Made by a program: the position numbers and the translations under genes. Below, piece after piece: positions 35,130 to 46,520 of a DNA stretch of 64,000 bases (positions are counted from its first letter, which is position 1; each line of letters starts with the position of its first letter). Origin of the DNA: Delphinus delphis (taxonomy: Eukaryota > Chordata > Mammalia > Artiodactyla > Delphinidae); NCBI RefSeq assembly GCF_949987515.2, contig NC_082696.1:58496947-58560946 (forward strand), given 5' to 3'. The notes beneath the pieces are model-generated. The model saw only the letters and a program-made list of their open reading frames with translations, was not told where the DNA came from and did not search any database.

Positions 35130-36598
35130 TGGTTGAACAAGAATTTTTTGAGACTTTCTAACTGAACTGGGTTCTTGGCTTTTGGTAAATACCCACAATG
35201 ATACGGAGGGGATCTCCTGACTAGGAATAGGTGTGGTAAACTCATTCTACAGGCACAAAGTACTAATTGTCCCCCAAAGTACTGTGAATGGGGCATAGAA
35301 GACCAGTTTGGTGGGAGGAATGGTTTGGTCCTTTGCTTGAATTCAGTATTTTAGAATTGGCCAAGGCAATCATTTATGGGAATGATCTGGAAGATGATTA
35401 AGGAGAAGCCTGTACCCAGGGACAAGTGAATTGTGCTTCCAAGGTCCTATACCTGGATAAATTCCTGTCCTCACAGACACTATTACTTGGCATTAGATAA
35501 TAAAGCAAAGCAGAATACAGAGGACCAAGGGCTAATTCTCTGCCCCTGTGGCCCATTTGTGACATTCATTCATATCTCAATGTTGAGGAGTTTATTTATG
35601 AGATCAGCTCATTGACGCTTTGGATCATACCTAGTGCTCTGTCTGAATGTGTGAGGTGCCAGGAAGATGGGTTAAGTGCAGGGCAGGGAAGACTGAGAAA
35701 AGCAGAACTATCAGGTATTGCCCAAGAAACTGTCTTTCTAACCCTCCAATATCCTCGGTGTCTCTCTTTTTTTAAATAAGTCTTCTCCTCATTTCCCCTC
35801 TTTCTTTCAAATTTGCAAATATAATAAGGAGAAGAAAAACACTAAATTAACAACAAAAATAACAACAACAATAGAGAAAGAGGGAACAGACCCACTCAGG
35901 AAGAATTCCATATGATGGGAAATGTACTTAAAGAAGGGATAACCTTACATATGTAGTTTCTGGACACCTCACTCTGATGGATTTCATACCAGACATGTAA
36001 TTTTAAAATCAAAGAAACACACAATCTGGGATGGGCAGAGGAGAATGGGTAGAATAGAGATCAACTTAATGAATGCAAAGTGTATGTAGTCTCTGGGGGC
36101 CATGATTTCAGGAGAGAAAAACAAGGGAAAGAGCAAGGAACAGTGTGGTAGAGAAAATAATAAAACAAGAAGAGTGGGTGGGAGTCTCAGAGAAACGTCG
36201 GGAGAAATCTAAGGAGAGGCTGCCCTGGGGAGGAAAGTTCAATCACTACCAACATGCTCCTCTCCATTTAAATGCTGAACATAAAACAATATGTAAAGTT
36301 TACAAGAGTAATTTTTCCGAGAGAAGGAAGTGGAGAGAAGATGAAGGTGTCAGGAGAGGAGACTGTGAGATAAACATGCACAGTTACAGTGACAGAGGGA
36401 GAAGGTCCAGGGCAACGTATTTTCTCATGGTCTCTTGAGAGCAAAAACCTATGGATTAGGTTCATCCCCACACTTTTCCCGGCCAATATTTTTGCTGATA
36501 AGGTTGCAATAAATGCTCCTACCAAAAGAATTTTGCACTAAAACATTCATTTCTGAAAACTCCCTTTGAATGAAGACATAACCAAGAAAATATTGGGT
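35130..36598. other. Unique sequence, purine-rich at 36.1-36.4 kb
   Basis: A GAGA-rich stretch around 36110-36400 stands out in composition only. No gene was recognised. Confidence 0.4.
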
Positions 36599-36832
36599 GG
36601 TGACTCATTGTATGGCTTTGGAGTCAGCTCCTGGCCCAGCCCTTTCCCAGTGGTGTGACCTGAGCCAATTATTTATCCTCTTTCCGCTTCAGTTTCCTCA
36701 TCTGGAAGGTGGGGGACAAAAGCAGATCACACCTCATGCGGATTGCTGTGAGGATTAGACAGAATCTGCCTGCAGAGACTGAGCACGTTAACGGAAGACC
36801 TCGGCACACGGTAGCCAGTGTTATTATTACTC
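36599..36832 (+). mobile_element. MIR SINE, degraded
   Basis: 'GTATGGCTTTGGAGTCAGCTCCTGGCCCAG', 'GTGTGACCTGAGCCAATTATTTATCCTC', 'CAGTTTCCTCATCTGGAAGGTGGGG' and 'GCACACGGTAGCCAGTGTTATTATTA' give the complete forward MIR order. Confidence 0.9.
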
Positions 36833-39579
36833 TATTGTTACAGGTAATAATAACACATCTCAACCTTCTCTCTTCTATATTATTTGAAGCTCCTCCCCTC
36901 CCCCAAGGCTGTACTCTCCGCCTGCAAAATCAAAGCATGTTTCTTTGCATGGTACAGTGATGTTCCTGAAAAACTTCTGAAAGGCCACACATGAAATGTT
37001 TTGGCAGAGATACAGTGTTGACTCAGATATACTGGTTAAGCCACACACAACTTTTCCATTTTCCTGCCTCTCAATTAGCTCTAATTCTTGCCTCCACTGC
37101 TCCTGCTTTTGGAGCGAAAGGGTTTTCGATGGTCCACTGGGCGGCTGGATTAAGCTGTACTTAAGTTACTTATTTGCAGAAATAAACTTGTCTTCTTTGC
37201 TCTTATCCTTCCTGTACAACGGCACATTCCTACTAATGACATTATTCTCCATGATTCTCCAGGACCCTCCGGATAAGAAGAAGAAGCAATGGCACAAGAC
37301 ATAGGCTTTTACGCTTTATTGGCCACCGTTATCCATGGGCCTAACACTGAAGCTGAGCAAACAGTCCAGACCCAGACAGTCCAGACCCAAAACCCACCGA
37401 CTGTCAATTGAGTGGAGTCTGAATTTGATTAGAGCGCCATTTTCCTGCCCTTTCCTCTGTGCTCACAGAGAAAGTAACAGCTTGTAGTCCCTAGGAGATG
37501 CTGTTTGATTTAAGCCCTGTGAAATTCTAACCAAAAGATAATAGCAAGGAGAAACCAACCTGATCAAACTGTCCTTGGGAGCACTGGTCTGTTTCACCTG
37601 TGGTAACTGGCCGAGTTCAGGCCTGCACTTCGACAAGCTACGGGACGTTGCCACAAAGAACTACCAGTGAATAACCCAGTGCTTTGGAAAACAACCTTTT
37701 ATGCTCTCTGGTATTGATTTAGATGAGGTCTGAGAAGACAGTGGAAGTACACAGGGCTAGTACGTTCATTGGGGTGACTTTAGGGGGAAGTAATAGTTAT
37801 TGGTTAATTATAAGAAGAATTTTGGTGCTATGAGGTTGTTAGTCGGATGAAGGACACTGTTTGGAATGAAGTTTGTTTTCTAATAAATCAGAGTAATAGA
37901 GGAAGAAGCCAAGGGGCCAGTATCACCTCCTCCTTCAGACACAGATAATTTAGTCTATTTATTGGAGCTAAGAAACAAAGGAGGAAAAAACAAAGAACCT
38001 CACAGGTGTCCTTTTAATTTAATCAGTGCAGTTGATATCGTGACCAAAATCGCTTAGGCTACAGGGCCTTCTGCTAAAAGGGCACTGCAATGAACCATCC
38101 TCTGCAAAGGTGTCAGGAATGCAACTGTTTATGGCATAAACAGGGAGCTGAATCTTAAATAGCTTACTCTGAAAATCTGATATGAAAAATAAGAAAAGGC
38201 ATCAGAGCGTGGGTTTCACAGGCGGACGCCGGCTCACGTCAGCTTTGCCAAGCCTGATGTTCACACACACTCACAGCCCTCCATCATGGCTCGATGGCTT
38301 TTGATGAAACTGGAAACTGGAGACAGAGTTGAGGAGAACTCGGTTCATGGTGAAGACGGAGAGATCAAAGTCTTTCTGTCTTTTGTGCCAGCGGGCACTT
38401 GGCTGTTCTTGAGGACGGAGCAGAGAGCATGGGGGGCGGGGGGGTGGGGGGGCCGAGGGGACGACAGCAGCAGGCAGATGTCAGGGCAGCTTCGCTCACC
38501 AGGAACAGGGAGCAAGACAGAAATTCACACTGGTTCTTGCCCTTCTATCAAGGGGCAAATGTCTCTTCTGGATCAATTCAGTTTTTCTTTTCATTTTGTC
38601 CGAGATGCACTTCACATCAAAGCCAGAAAGAAATTCCAGAAATGAGTTTCAGTTCAATGCTGCAAATATTTATGGAGCACCTAAGGCACTGTATCTGGGC
38701 CTGTTAGCAGAGGAGAGATTAAAATGCAAAGAGTAAGAGCCGGCCACTCCTTTCCTTTGGAGGGGAAGACCCACGTTCCAGATAAAGCATTCAGAGGTGC
38801 TCTATTCGAAGGCAGCCTTTGTGACACCCTCACGTGGGAAGGTTTCACAGAAGAAACTGTTTCTCTGGCTGTGGGTTAATTTAGGCACAGCCGAAATGCC
38901 CCTTTGAGGGCACTTGGTGCACCGGTGTGTTATTTTCATCTCAGCGAGTGTTAGGAGAGAATGATTTCCCTTTAGTGCAGAAAGCACTACTGTGAGGAAC
39001 TGGGGGGATACAAAGGCAGTGGCCACATGACCAGGAGAATCAGCCCCTCCTGCTGTCCCAGGCTGAGTCCTGGCAAGGTCCAGACTCCACAGCCAGCAGC
39101 TCTGGCCGTTGTCAGCTGCAGCGACACTACCGTCCCTTTGAGGCCTGGGAGAACGTGCCCAGGATAACAAAGACACACATGTAAGAAGGAGCCACTGGGG
39201 TTCGCAGGGTTTTGACAGTTCACCAGTGTCCATTTGTTGAATTCTGTATTCATGAAGCAATAAGAATAGGCTCTGACCTTTTGTTATGACCAAGAAGACC
39301 AACTGGGGGCCTGAAAAGTACATAATGACAAATTGGCAATGATATTAATAATAAAACTTTTGAGAAATGGGCTTTTTTCTCCCCTCTCCCTGGCCTGCTT
39401 CCCGTCCCTAGCCTTGGATCCCTGGGTTAGAAAAGCAAGCATCCCAGTTATCTCCCCCTTGCTTTGTGAGCCACTGCCTCTGGGGGGGATTGGCCATCTC
39501 TCTTCAGGTTCTCCCTGCGACTTGCAGGCGATGTTGCTATTAACCCCACGAGAAAGCGCTGGGCCCAGTTCTTGGCTCC
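36833..39579. other. Unique sequence with G-rich tract and a 173-codon frame
   Basis: It holds a 15 bp-period direct repeat at 37361-37389 (ACAGTCCAGACCCA twice) and the G-run cluster at 38431-38460, listed separately. The longest open frame outside repeats is on the minus strand at 38802-39323, with no recognisable domain. A weak L2-like end may lie at 38650-38720. No exon can be supported. Confidence 0.4.
38431..38460 (+). other. G-quadruplex-prone tract
   Basis: Four G-runs of 6, 7, 7 and 4 residues are separated by C, T and CCGA. That satisfies a strict four-tract quadruplex pattern with very short loops. Confidence 0.85.
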
Positions 39580-40369
39580 TGAGCCCTTTTTAATTTTTTA
39601 AAAACGGTTTTAAAATTTTTATTGGAGTATAGTTGATTTACAATGTTGTGTTAGTTTCTGCTGTAGAGCAAAGTGAGTCGGTTATGCATATACATATATT
39701 CGCTCTTTTTCAGATTCTTTTCCCATTATAGGTCATTACAGAGTATTGAGTAGAGTTCCCTGTACTATACAGTAAGTCCTTATTAGTCATCTATTTTATA
39801 TATAGTAGTGTGTATGTGTCAATCCCAATCTCCCAATTTATGCCTCGCCACCTTTCCCCCCCGGTAACCATAAGTTTGTTTTTTACATCTGTGACTCTAT
39901 TTCTGTTTTGTAAATAAGTTCATTGGTACAATTATTTTCGATTCCACATATAAGCAATATCGTATATTTGTCTTTCTCTGTATGACCTACTTCATTCAGT
40001 ATGACAGTCTCTAGGTCCACCTATTTGCTGCAAATGGCATTCTTTCTTTTTTTTTATGGCTGGGTAATATTCCATTGTATGTATGTACCACATCTTTTTT
40101 ATGCATTCCTCTGTCAATGGACATTTACGTGACTTCTGTGTCCTGGCTATTGTCAATAGTGCTGCAATGAGCATTGGGGGTGCATGTATCTTTCTGAATT
40201 ATGGTTTTCTCTGGATATATGCCCAGGAGTGGGATTGCTGGAGCACATGGTAGCTCTATTTTGAGTTTTTAAGGAAAAAAAGGGAACCCTCCTACACTGT
40301 TGGTGGGAATGTAAATTGGTAAAACTACTATGGAGAACAGTATGGAGCTTCCTTGAGCCCTTTTTAATT
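39580..40369 (-). mobile_element. Twin-primed L1 with 5' inversion and perfect 16 bp target duplication
   Basis: The minus-strand L1 3' end covers 39596-40274: 3' UTR, then antisense ORF2 C-terminus with 'GGGTAATATTCCATTGTATG' and 'GCAATGAGCATTGGGGGTGC'. At 40275 the orientation flips: 40275-40353 reads as forward L1 ORF2 (GGGAACCCTCCTACACTGTTGG ... GAGAACAGTATGGAG). TGAGCCCTTTTTAATT occurs exactly at 39580-39595 and 40354-40369. The two pieces abut in L1 coordinates, sharing the CCTTAA area. This is the classic product of twin priming during reverse transcription. Confidence 0.95.
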
Positions 40370-40479
40370 GAATTGGCATAACAATCCCACATTGAGCGAG
40401 TGTATCACCATTTTTGCATTTTTAACACTGGAATCCAGAAAGCACAGAGGATGATGCCTGTGCTTCATGAATTATGTCA

Positions 40480-41260
40480 TTTCTTTCACACTTAATACGT
40501 AATACTTTGCTATTACCACTTACTTAGTAGTAAGTAATTAGTATTACTTAATAATACTATTACCTTTCTGAATAGTTTTATTTTTTCTTGATTATGAAAA
40601 GGATACAGCCTTACTGAAAAATCTTGGATCATACAGAAGAAAAAGCTATAATGGGTGAATTAAAAATCATTTGTCATTTCCTTATCTAGAGGTAGCTACT
40701 GTTAATATTTTTGCATTTATTCTGTAAAATTAACTTTATGTTAATACATATTCTTTTGTTAAAAATTCAACTATACTATGTAAGCTGTTTAGCAAATGCC
40801 TTTATTTTTATCTGTATCCATGAATACAAATCTTAATTACTTTTTTACGGCCTCATAGTATTCCATAATGTAGATGAACTGTAATTGACTCAAGTTATCC
40901 ATTGTTGTTGGGTCTCTGGCTTGTTTCTGATATTTTTAAATCTTTGGTCTTAAATAAACACAGCCACAGTGAACATCATTGTACGTATACCTTTTGGACT
41001 TGCAACATTATTCCTTATGAAAAACTCCTAGAGATGTAATTTCTGGCTCAACGTGTATAAGCTCTTGAAAGGCTGGAAATGTATATGACAGCCTCCAGAG
41101 AGATTGTCCCAGTTTTTTTTTTTTTTGTTAGCAGCAGGATCTGAGTGCCCATTTCCCCAACCCTCACCAGAACTCTCTGTGCCTGTCCATTTCCCATTCT
41201 GATGAAAACTAAGATGTTAACAACATTTTGATCTTTGCCAATGAATTTGTTGTTTTTTTT
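40480..41260 (-). mobile_element. Old L1 3' region (L1M/L1ME-like)
   Basis: Antisense words 'CCTCATAGTATTCCATAATGTAGATGAAC', 'AAATAAACACAGCCACAGTGAACATC', 'AAAACTCCTAGAGATGTAATTTCTGGCTCAA' and 'CCAGAACTCTCTGTGCCTG' follow the order of an old L1 3' end. It is heavily diverged, and the left boundary is uncertain. Confidence 0.65.
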
Positions 41261-41297
41261 CACTTTGTTTATCAGTGACATTTAAGGTCTTGCCATT

Positions 41298-41444
41298 CAT
41301 TTATTTATTAGCTTATTTTTTCACTCATTTTCAGTTATCTATTAAATGACTAGTACGTGGAGGCATTGTGCTGTGACCTGGGGAAGCAACAAGGAGGAAA
41401 AAAAGAGTTCTCACCTTCATGGGGCTTAGGGTCTGACGGGATAC
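41298..41444 (-). mobile_element. L2 3' end, first part (split by MLT1)
   Basis: 'CATTCATTTATTTATTAGC', 'CTATTAAATGACTAGTACGTGGAGGCATTGTGC' and 'TCACCTTCATGGGGCTTAGGGTCTGAC' give the antisense L2 3' terminus. It resumes after the MLT1 LTR at 41902. Confidence 0.72.
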
Positions 41445-41901
41445 TGTATTCCTTTCCTAGAGCTGTCACAAAAAACTTCCACAAACTGGGTGGCCTTAAA
41501 ACAAAAGAAATGTATTACCTCAGTTCTGGAGGATAGAAGTCTGAAATCAAGGGGTTGGTAGGGATGTGCTCTCTCTGAAGCCTGTCAGAGAATCCTTCCT
41601 TGCCTACTTCTAACCTCTGTTGCTTTGTTGGCAATCTTTAGCGCTCTTCAGCTTGAAGATGTGTCACCTGGTCCTCCATCTTCACGTGGTGTTCTCCCCG
41701 TATCTCTGTCTTCATATGGATATATTTTTGCAAGGAAACTAGTCTCATTGGATTAGGGGTCCACCTACTCCAGTGTCACCCCGTTTTAACTAACTACATC
41801 TGCAAGGGCTTTATTTCCAAGTAAGGTCATGTTCTGCGGTACTGGGATTTAGGACTTCAACATATCAATTTTTTTTGGTAGATATAATTCAACTCATAAC
41901 A
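41445..41901 (-). mobile_element. MLT1-type LTR (ERVL-MaLR) nested in L2
   Basis: The minus strand begins TGTTATGAGTTGAATTATA. It has 'GTTGAAGTCCTAAATCCCAGTACC', 'CATGACCTTACTTGGAAATAAAG', 'CCCTAATCCAATGAGACTAG' and 'TTTTAAGGCCACCCAGTTTGTGG', ending in ACA. About 457 bp from TG to CA, so near full length. No internal retroviral sequence is present. The L2 on either side is collinear. Confidence 0.88.
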
Positions 41902-42800
41902 GGAACCCAGACATTAATGAAGTGACTAGTCAAATAAAAAATTTCATCTAGAGTCACTGCCCTGAAGGAGAGGTACACGGGGCTGTGAGAGAAAAGGGTT
42001 GAGGGAGAGGCAGCTCAGTCAAGAAGCTCAGTGAAGGTGTCCCCAGGGATGGATGATTTATTTGAGATGTTATGGAAGAGTTGAACCAGCCTGGCTGAGG
42101 GGAACACCTGGAGGAAGAGCTGCCAGCAGGGCTCCCAGCAGGGCAAAGGCATCAGGAGAGCAGGGCAGTGTGGGGACTGAGGAACAGCGTGACAAGGGTG
42201 CAGGGAGCAAGGGCCAGGAGGGTGAGGTGAGACCGGAAACGTAGGTGAGGCCAGTCGTGTGGACCAGAAGCTGGACCCTGAGTCAAAGGGCAGGCACTGA
42301 AGTGACTTGTCTGGAGTGGGGAAGAGGACGACAGGGTGGGATTTGCATTTTTACATGTATGGACCCACTGTGGAAATGGATTAGAAGGCTCTGAGTAGAT
42401 GCCAGAGCCAGGTGGAAGCTGTTACAAGGTGTGGTGAGAGACAGTGGTTTGGACTGTGGAGAAGAGGGTTAGACTTGAGAGAAGAGAGGGGGGCAAAAGA
42501 ACCAGGATTTGCTGATGGATGAAGTTCAAGAGGTGAGGGCAGGCAATGTCCAGAAGAAGCCTGAGGTTTCCAGTTTGTGTAGCAAGAGGGATGGTAGAAA
42601 CCTCACAGGGAATTTGCAACACTTGGAAGAGATCCAGGGATCCAGATTTCGGGCATCCTAGTTTGAGATGCCTTTGGGATGTGTGGGTGGAAATACTGGG
42701 CAGGCAATTGAAGAACTGGGTCTGGGGCTTTGAGAGAGCAGGTGGTAGAGTCAAAACTCCAAGAGCCTTTTGGGCTCTCTTTTGCGATTTGCCCATTACC
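41902..42800 (-). mobile_element. L2 ORF2/3' UTR, second part
   Basis: It continues the L2 with antisense words: 'CCCACTGTGGAAATGGATTAGAAGG', 'GCCAGAGCCAGGTGGAAGCTG', 'GTGAGAGACAGTGGTTTGGACTG' and 'CCTAGTTTGAGATGCCTTTGGGATG'. Short minus-strand frames here are proline- and leucine-rich L2 residue, not a host gene. Confidence 0.7.
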
Positions 42801-42870
42801 ATTTCTGCCTATGTCCTGTAGACAGGAGCTCTTGATATGTTATAAGAGCTCTTTTTCATATATAAGAGCT

Positions 42871-43553
42871 TGTTATCTAATGGGAAGTGGGGATCCAGCT
42901 GCTTGCCGCTCAAAAACCAATAAAGAGGCAAGGTTGGTGAAAGCAAACTGCTTTATTTCAGATGCCAGCAACTGGGGTGTGTGTGGTGGGAGGGCAGACT
43001 TCTGTCCAAAGGCCGGCTCCCCCCACCTGACAATCAGGGGGCAAGAGTTTTTGTAGGCAGAGGGAGGGGGCTACATGTAGAAACAGCACAGTCAGCTCTG
43101 AGTCATCTTGAAGTTGGTCATTGGTGGTCTGACCAGCATCATCTTGATTGTTTTAGGTACAGTTAATCTTCAGTTCCAGGGTTGATTTGTTTCCATTTCT
43201 TTGAGGCCAGTTCTCTGAATTGTAGTAGCTTATGTGATGGCTTCAGTCTGGTCATCATGTAGTTAACCTCTTCCACTTAATGGAGGTTTCAGTATCTATA
43301 AGATAGCTCACAGGATATGGCTCAGGATATTATCTGCAGCCCATGAAGAGGAACTAAAGGTCCTTGACTTTGCTTAATGACTAAACTATTATTATTTAGT
43401 CTTGTTGGACTGTTTTCCTTTGTTTTTGCATTTTCTCACTTCTTTGATTAAACTTATTCTTCGGCTAAAGTTTTTCCACAGACAAAAAGGCAGTCAGAGG
43501 ACATGGTGGGGAAGGATCATAGGGTCCTGCTTCGTTTCTGTTATATGTTAACA
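42871..43553 (-). mobile_element. Probable cetartiodactyl ERV solo LTR
   Basis: The minus strand would start TGTTAACATATAAC and end AGATAACA, with a polyadenylation signal antisense to 'CTGCTTTATTTCAG' (42949-42962). The segments 'CAAGGTTGGTGAAAGCAAACTGC' and 'ACCAGCATCATCTTGATTGTTTTAGG' resemble a ruminant LTR family that I recall as BTLTR1-like. No gag, pol or env sequence flanks it. Family and exact ends are uncertain; no target duplication was found. Confidence 0.6.
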
Positions 43554-43692
43554 CATTATTTGAAATAGATATTGCGTTTTCTCTCAGTTTGTTGCCCATC
43601 TTGTAAGTTTATTCATGGTGTTGCTGTGATTGTTTTAGGCATTAGGAAGGTTATAGATATTTATGTAATTTTAGGTGTCAACATTTTCCTTC

Positions 43693-43928
43693 CAGTACAG
43701 TGCAGTGTTTAAGTTTTCAAATCACACTGCCTAAGTTTGAATCCTGCCTCTGCCACTTATTACCTGTGTGGTCTCAGGCAGGTCATTTGCTTTATTTGTG
43801 TGTCAATTTTCTTCCCTGTAATATGGGGAGGACAGTGGCACCTACCTCATTATGGACATTAAATAATGCATGGAAAGAATAGCGCCAAGCACAGTAAATG
43901 TATAAGTCAATAAGTATTAATAATTATT
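43693..43928 (+). mobile_element. MIR SINE, well preserved
   Basis: 'GCCTAAGTTTGAATCCTGCCTCTGCCACTTATTACC', 'GTGTGGTCTCAGGCAGGTCATTTGC', 'CCTACCTCATTATGGACATTAAATAATGC' and 'GCGCCAAGCACAGTAAATG' give a full forward MIR. Confidence 0.92.
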
Positions 43929-44230
43929 GTTGCTGTTACTGCAGAGTAAATATGACAAACAAAATTGTAAAGAAAATGTATTTGTAAGTTGAAGTTCAAA
44001 TAGTATTTTAGAAATAAGTAAAATTAACTATCTGGGGAAAAACAAGTTTACAAACCACCAGGACCAAAAAAGTACAAGGAAAGTGGAAAACAGAGAGGTC
44101 AGTTTAATACCATCGATAAACTGTAATAGAAAATAAACCTCTGGTACTTTGAACATTCTAATCACAGGAGCAAAAAATGGTTTGCACACACTTGGGAGAA
44201 AACCAGCTAGCATTGTCTCCTAGGAAGAAG

Positions 44231-45154
44231 TGTCTAGGCTTCATATAAGAAAATCTGGGACCTCAGAACATGCCCCATATTATGATAAAAGGTTATTTTC
44301 TTGATACCCGATTTCCAACATGGGCGGGGTTGGTTCCGTATAACAAAACAATTCTTGGACACCAGGAGTGTGTCCAAGAATTCAACTCAATTCTGACACT
44401 ATCTGCCGGGACAGAACATCAGATTTTACAGCCTTACAAGACTTCTTTGCACGCCGCCGTCCCCCCACCAACACACACACACACATCACTTCAGACACCA
44501 GTTGCAAGCCCAGGCTGTTACCTGTGCTTCTGACCAACTGGCTGTAAGTCAGAGGTTCCCACAAACCCCTCCTCAGGTATGGTTAATTTGCAAGAGGGGC
44601 TCACAGAACTCAGAGAAACATTTTACATACTACATCACCAGTTTATTATAAAAGGGTCAGGAATAGTCAGCTGGAAGAGATGCATAGGGCAAGGAATGTG
44701 TCAAGTGGGAAGGGGCACAGAGCTTCCACAGCATCTCAGGGCCAGTCACTCTCCCCATGCCTCCACGTGTTCACCAGCCTGGGAGCTCTCCAGACCCTCT
44801 CCTTTTGGGTTTTTATAGAGGATTCATTACATAGGCATGACTAAGTCATTGGCCATGGCGATTGAACTCAGTCTCCAGCCCCATTCCCCTCAACGGAGGT
44901 CTGGGGGTGGGACTGGAAGTTCCAACCCTCTAATCACATGGTGATTATTGGAATCACAGGGCTCCGTTGGAAACCAGTCCCATCCTTAGGTGCTTTCCAA
45001 AAGTCACCTCATTAACATAACAAAAGACTCCTCAATAGCTCTCCTCACTTAGGAAATTCCAAGGGTTTTAGGAGCACTGTGCCAGAAACTGGGACAAAGG
45101 CTGTTTGTCTGAAAAATATGTATTTCTTATGAATCACAATATCACAGTTATACA
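44231..45154 (-). mobile_element. ERVL-type (MER21-like) LTR
   Basis: Plus-strand order: 'GTCCAAGAATTCAACTCAATTCTGACAC', 'CTTCAGACACCAGTTGCAAGCCCAGG', 'CTGACCAACTGGCTGTAAGTCAGAGG', 'ACCAGTTTATTATAAAAGG', 'CCTTTTGGGTTTTTATAGAGG' and 'CACAATATCACAG'. These follow the reverse complement of a long mammalian ERVL LTR with an AATAAA-like site near 44644. It is solitary, and it contains the hairpin at 44350-44382 and a short CA run near 44471. Family name from memory; boundaries are approximate. Confidence 0.7.
44350..44382. repeat. Perfect 13 bp inverted repeat, 7-nt loop
   Basis: AATTCTTGGACAC (44350-44362) and GTGTCCAAGAATT (44370-44382) pair exactly around CAGGAGT, inside the ERVL-type LTR. Confidence 0.93.
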
Positions 45155-45938
45155 TAGGGGTGATTTTATGAGCCAATTTGGGGCAAGGCCACTGGCAGCC
45201 CTGAGGGACTGCCCAGGCTGATCAAGGTTGCCTCGAAGGCGGTACTCCAAGGTAGAAGTGGCCTGGAATCAGAAGTGACAGCAGAGGAGGTGGATTTGGT
45301 TTTGAATAAATATGTAAATCAGCAGGTCTGGCTGAGCATTTCTGGGAGGCTCTGTACTCAGGATTCTTCCCCCTGATCTTTTGCTCAGTTGACACTGTTA
45401 CATTAGAAACCTCAGGCAGGACGAGGTAGTGATGTCACCTGGATGCACTGGCGTTGGCACGATCTGGGTGATTTACCCTCCTTTTTGTTTAGATTGACTC
45501 CTTGCCTTTGCTCTCAGGAGCAAAGGGCTGGAAGGGCTGTGACTGCCCAGAGTGAACTAGAACTGACAGTATACCACTTTTATTATTGTCATTATTAGTA
45601 TACTGATGGTCATAAATATTATTAGCAATGGTTTCTGTCTCTGTCATCATGCCTAGTAAGACCTTCCTCATCCTGAGATTGAACATTATTCATCTGTATT
45701 TTCTTTCTTGTGCTTCTGTGGTTGCATTTTGCTTTAGAGCTTCGGTGTTAATCACTGCAACACATGTTTTCTCTCTCCCTAATTCTTTTCTAAGCTCCTG
45801 GAGGTCAGGAATAATGTCCTTGTTTCTCTCTGGCTGGCCCAGCACCAAGCCGATCCTGGTGGACCTTCAGCAAGTGTCTACTGATGATGAGGGTGATGTG
45901 ACATTGATTACAAAAGACTACTTTTCCTTTGGGATTTG

Positions 45939-45943
<5 letters not shown>
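45155..45943. other. Unique sequence, nothing recognised
   Basis: Short open frames at 45628-45939 lack recognisable domains. No repeat was identified. Confidence 0.4.
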
Positions 45944-45969
<26 letters not shown>

Positions 45970-46161
45970 GCGGTACGCGGGCCTCTCACTGCTGTGGCCT
46001 CTCCCATTGCAGAGCACAGGCTCTGGATGCACAGGCTCAGCGGCCATGGCTCACGGGCCCAGCCGCTCCGCGGCATGTGGGATCTTCCCGGACCAGGGCA
46101 CGAACCCGTGTCCCCTGCATCGGCAGGCGGACTCTCAACCACTGCGCCACCAGGGAAGCCC
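45944..46161 (-). mobile_element. CHR-2-type SINE
   Basis: A T-run, GCGGTACGCGGG, the CGGGCCCAGCCGCTCCGCGG body and a tRNA-like head ending CCAGGGAAGCCC. Flanking words (TGATGCCTTTT and CAGTTGCTTTT) hint at an eroded target duplication but are not convincing. Confidence 0.95.
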
Positions 46162-46520
46162 AGTTCAGTTGCTTTTTGAAAGAGGTGAGCTCTTGTCAGC
46201 TCCTTCAGGGGCAGAAGAGGTCTGCAGTGCTGGGAACTGAGAGCAGGGAGCCATCGAGGTGCACAGCACTCTCTGGAACAGGTGTTCAGGAGGGCACATG
46301 ACAGCAGCATGAAGCAGCTGGACTTGGATGGAGAAGCCCGCAGGGTAGGTACTCTGACCTGGCTTTCTAGCTCCTGTTTGTCAGAGGGAGCCCCAAAGGC
46401 CATTTCTCTTATTTTCCTAACATAGAAAATAACTGTACAATGGATAGTAAGCGATTGAGAATATTTTGACAGCGTTTCTGTTGATATGCCAGGGGGAGGT
46501 TTAATCCTTGCTGTGGCCTA
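46162..46520. other. Unique sequence, nothing recognised
   Basis: No supported feature. Confidence 0.4.

Noticed and set aside
38286..38645. 119-codon frame beginning MARWLLMKLE
   Set aside because: It runs through the G-run cluster, giving glycine- and tryptophan-rich low-complexity residues; no family is recognised.
42841..42870. TATAAGAGCT direct repeat as a target duplication of the ERV LTR
   Set aside because: Both copies lie on the same side of the LTR, so they cannot be its flanking duplication.
45918..46403. 161-codon minus-strand frame
   Set aside because: Its central part is the SINE at 45944-46161 with a poly-lysine tail; nothing outside the SINE looks like a protein.
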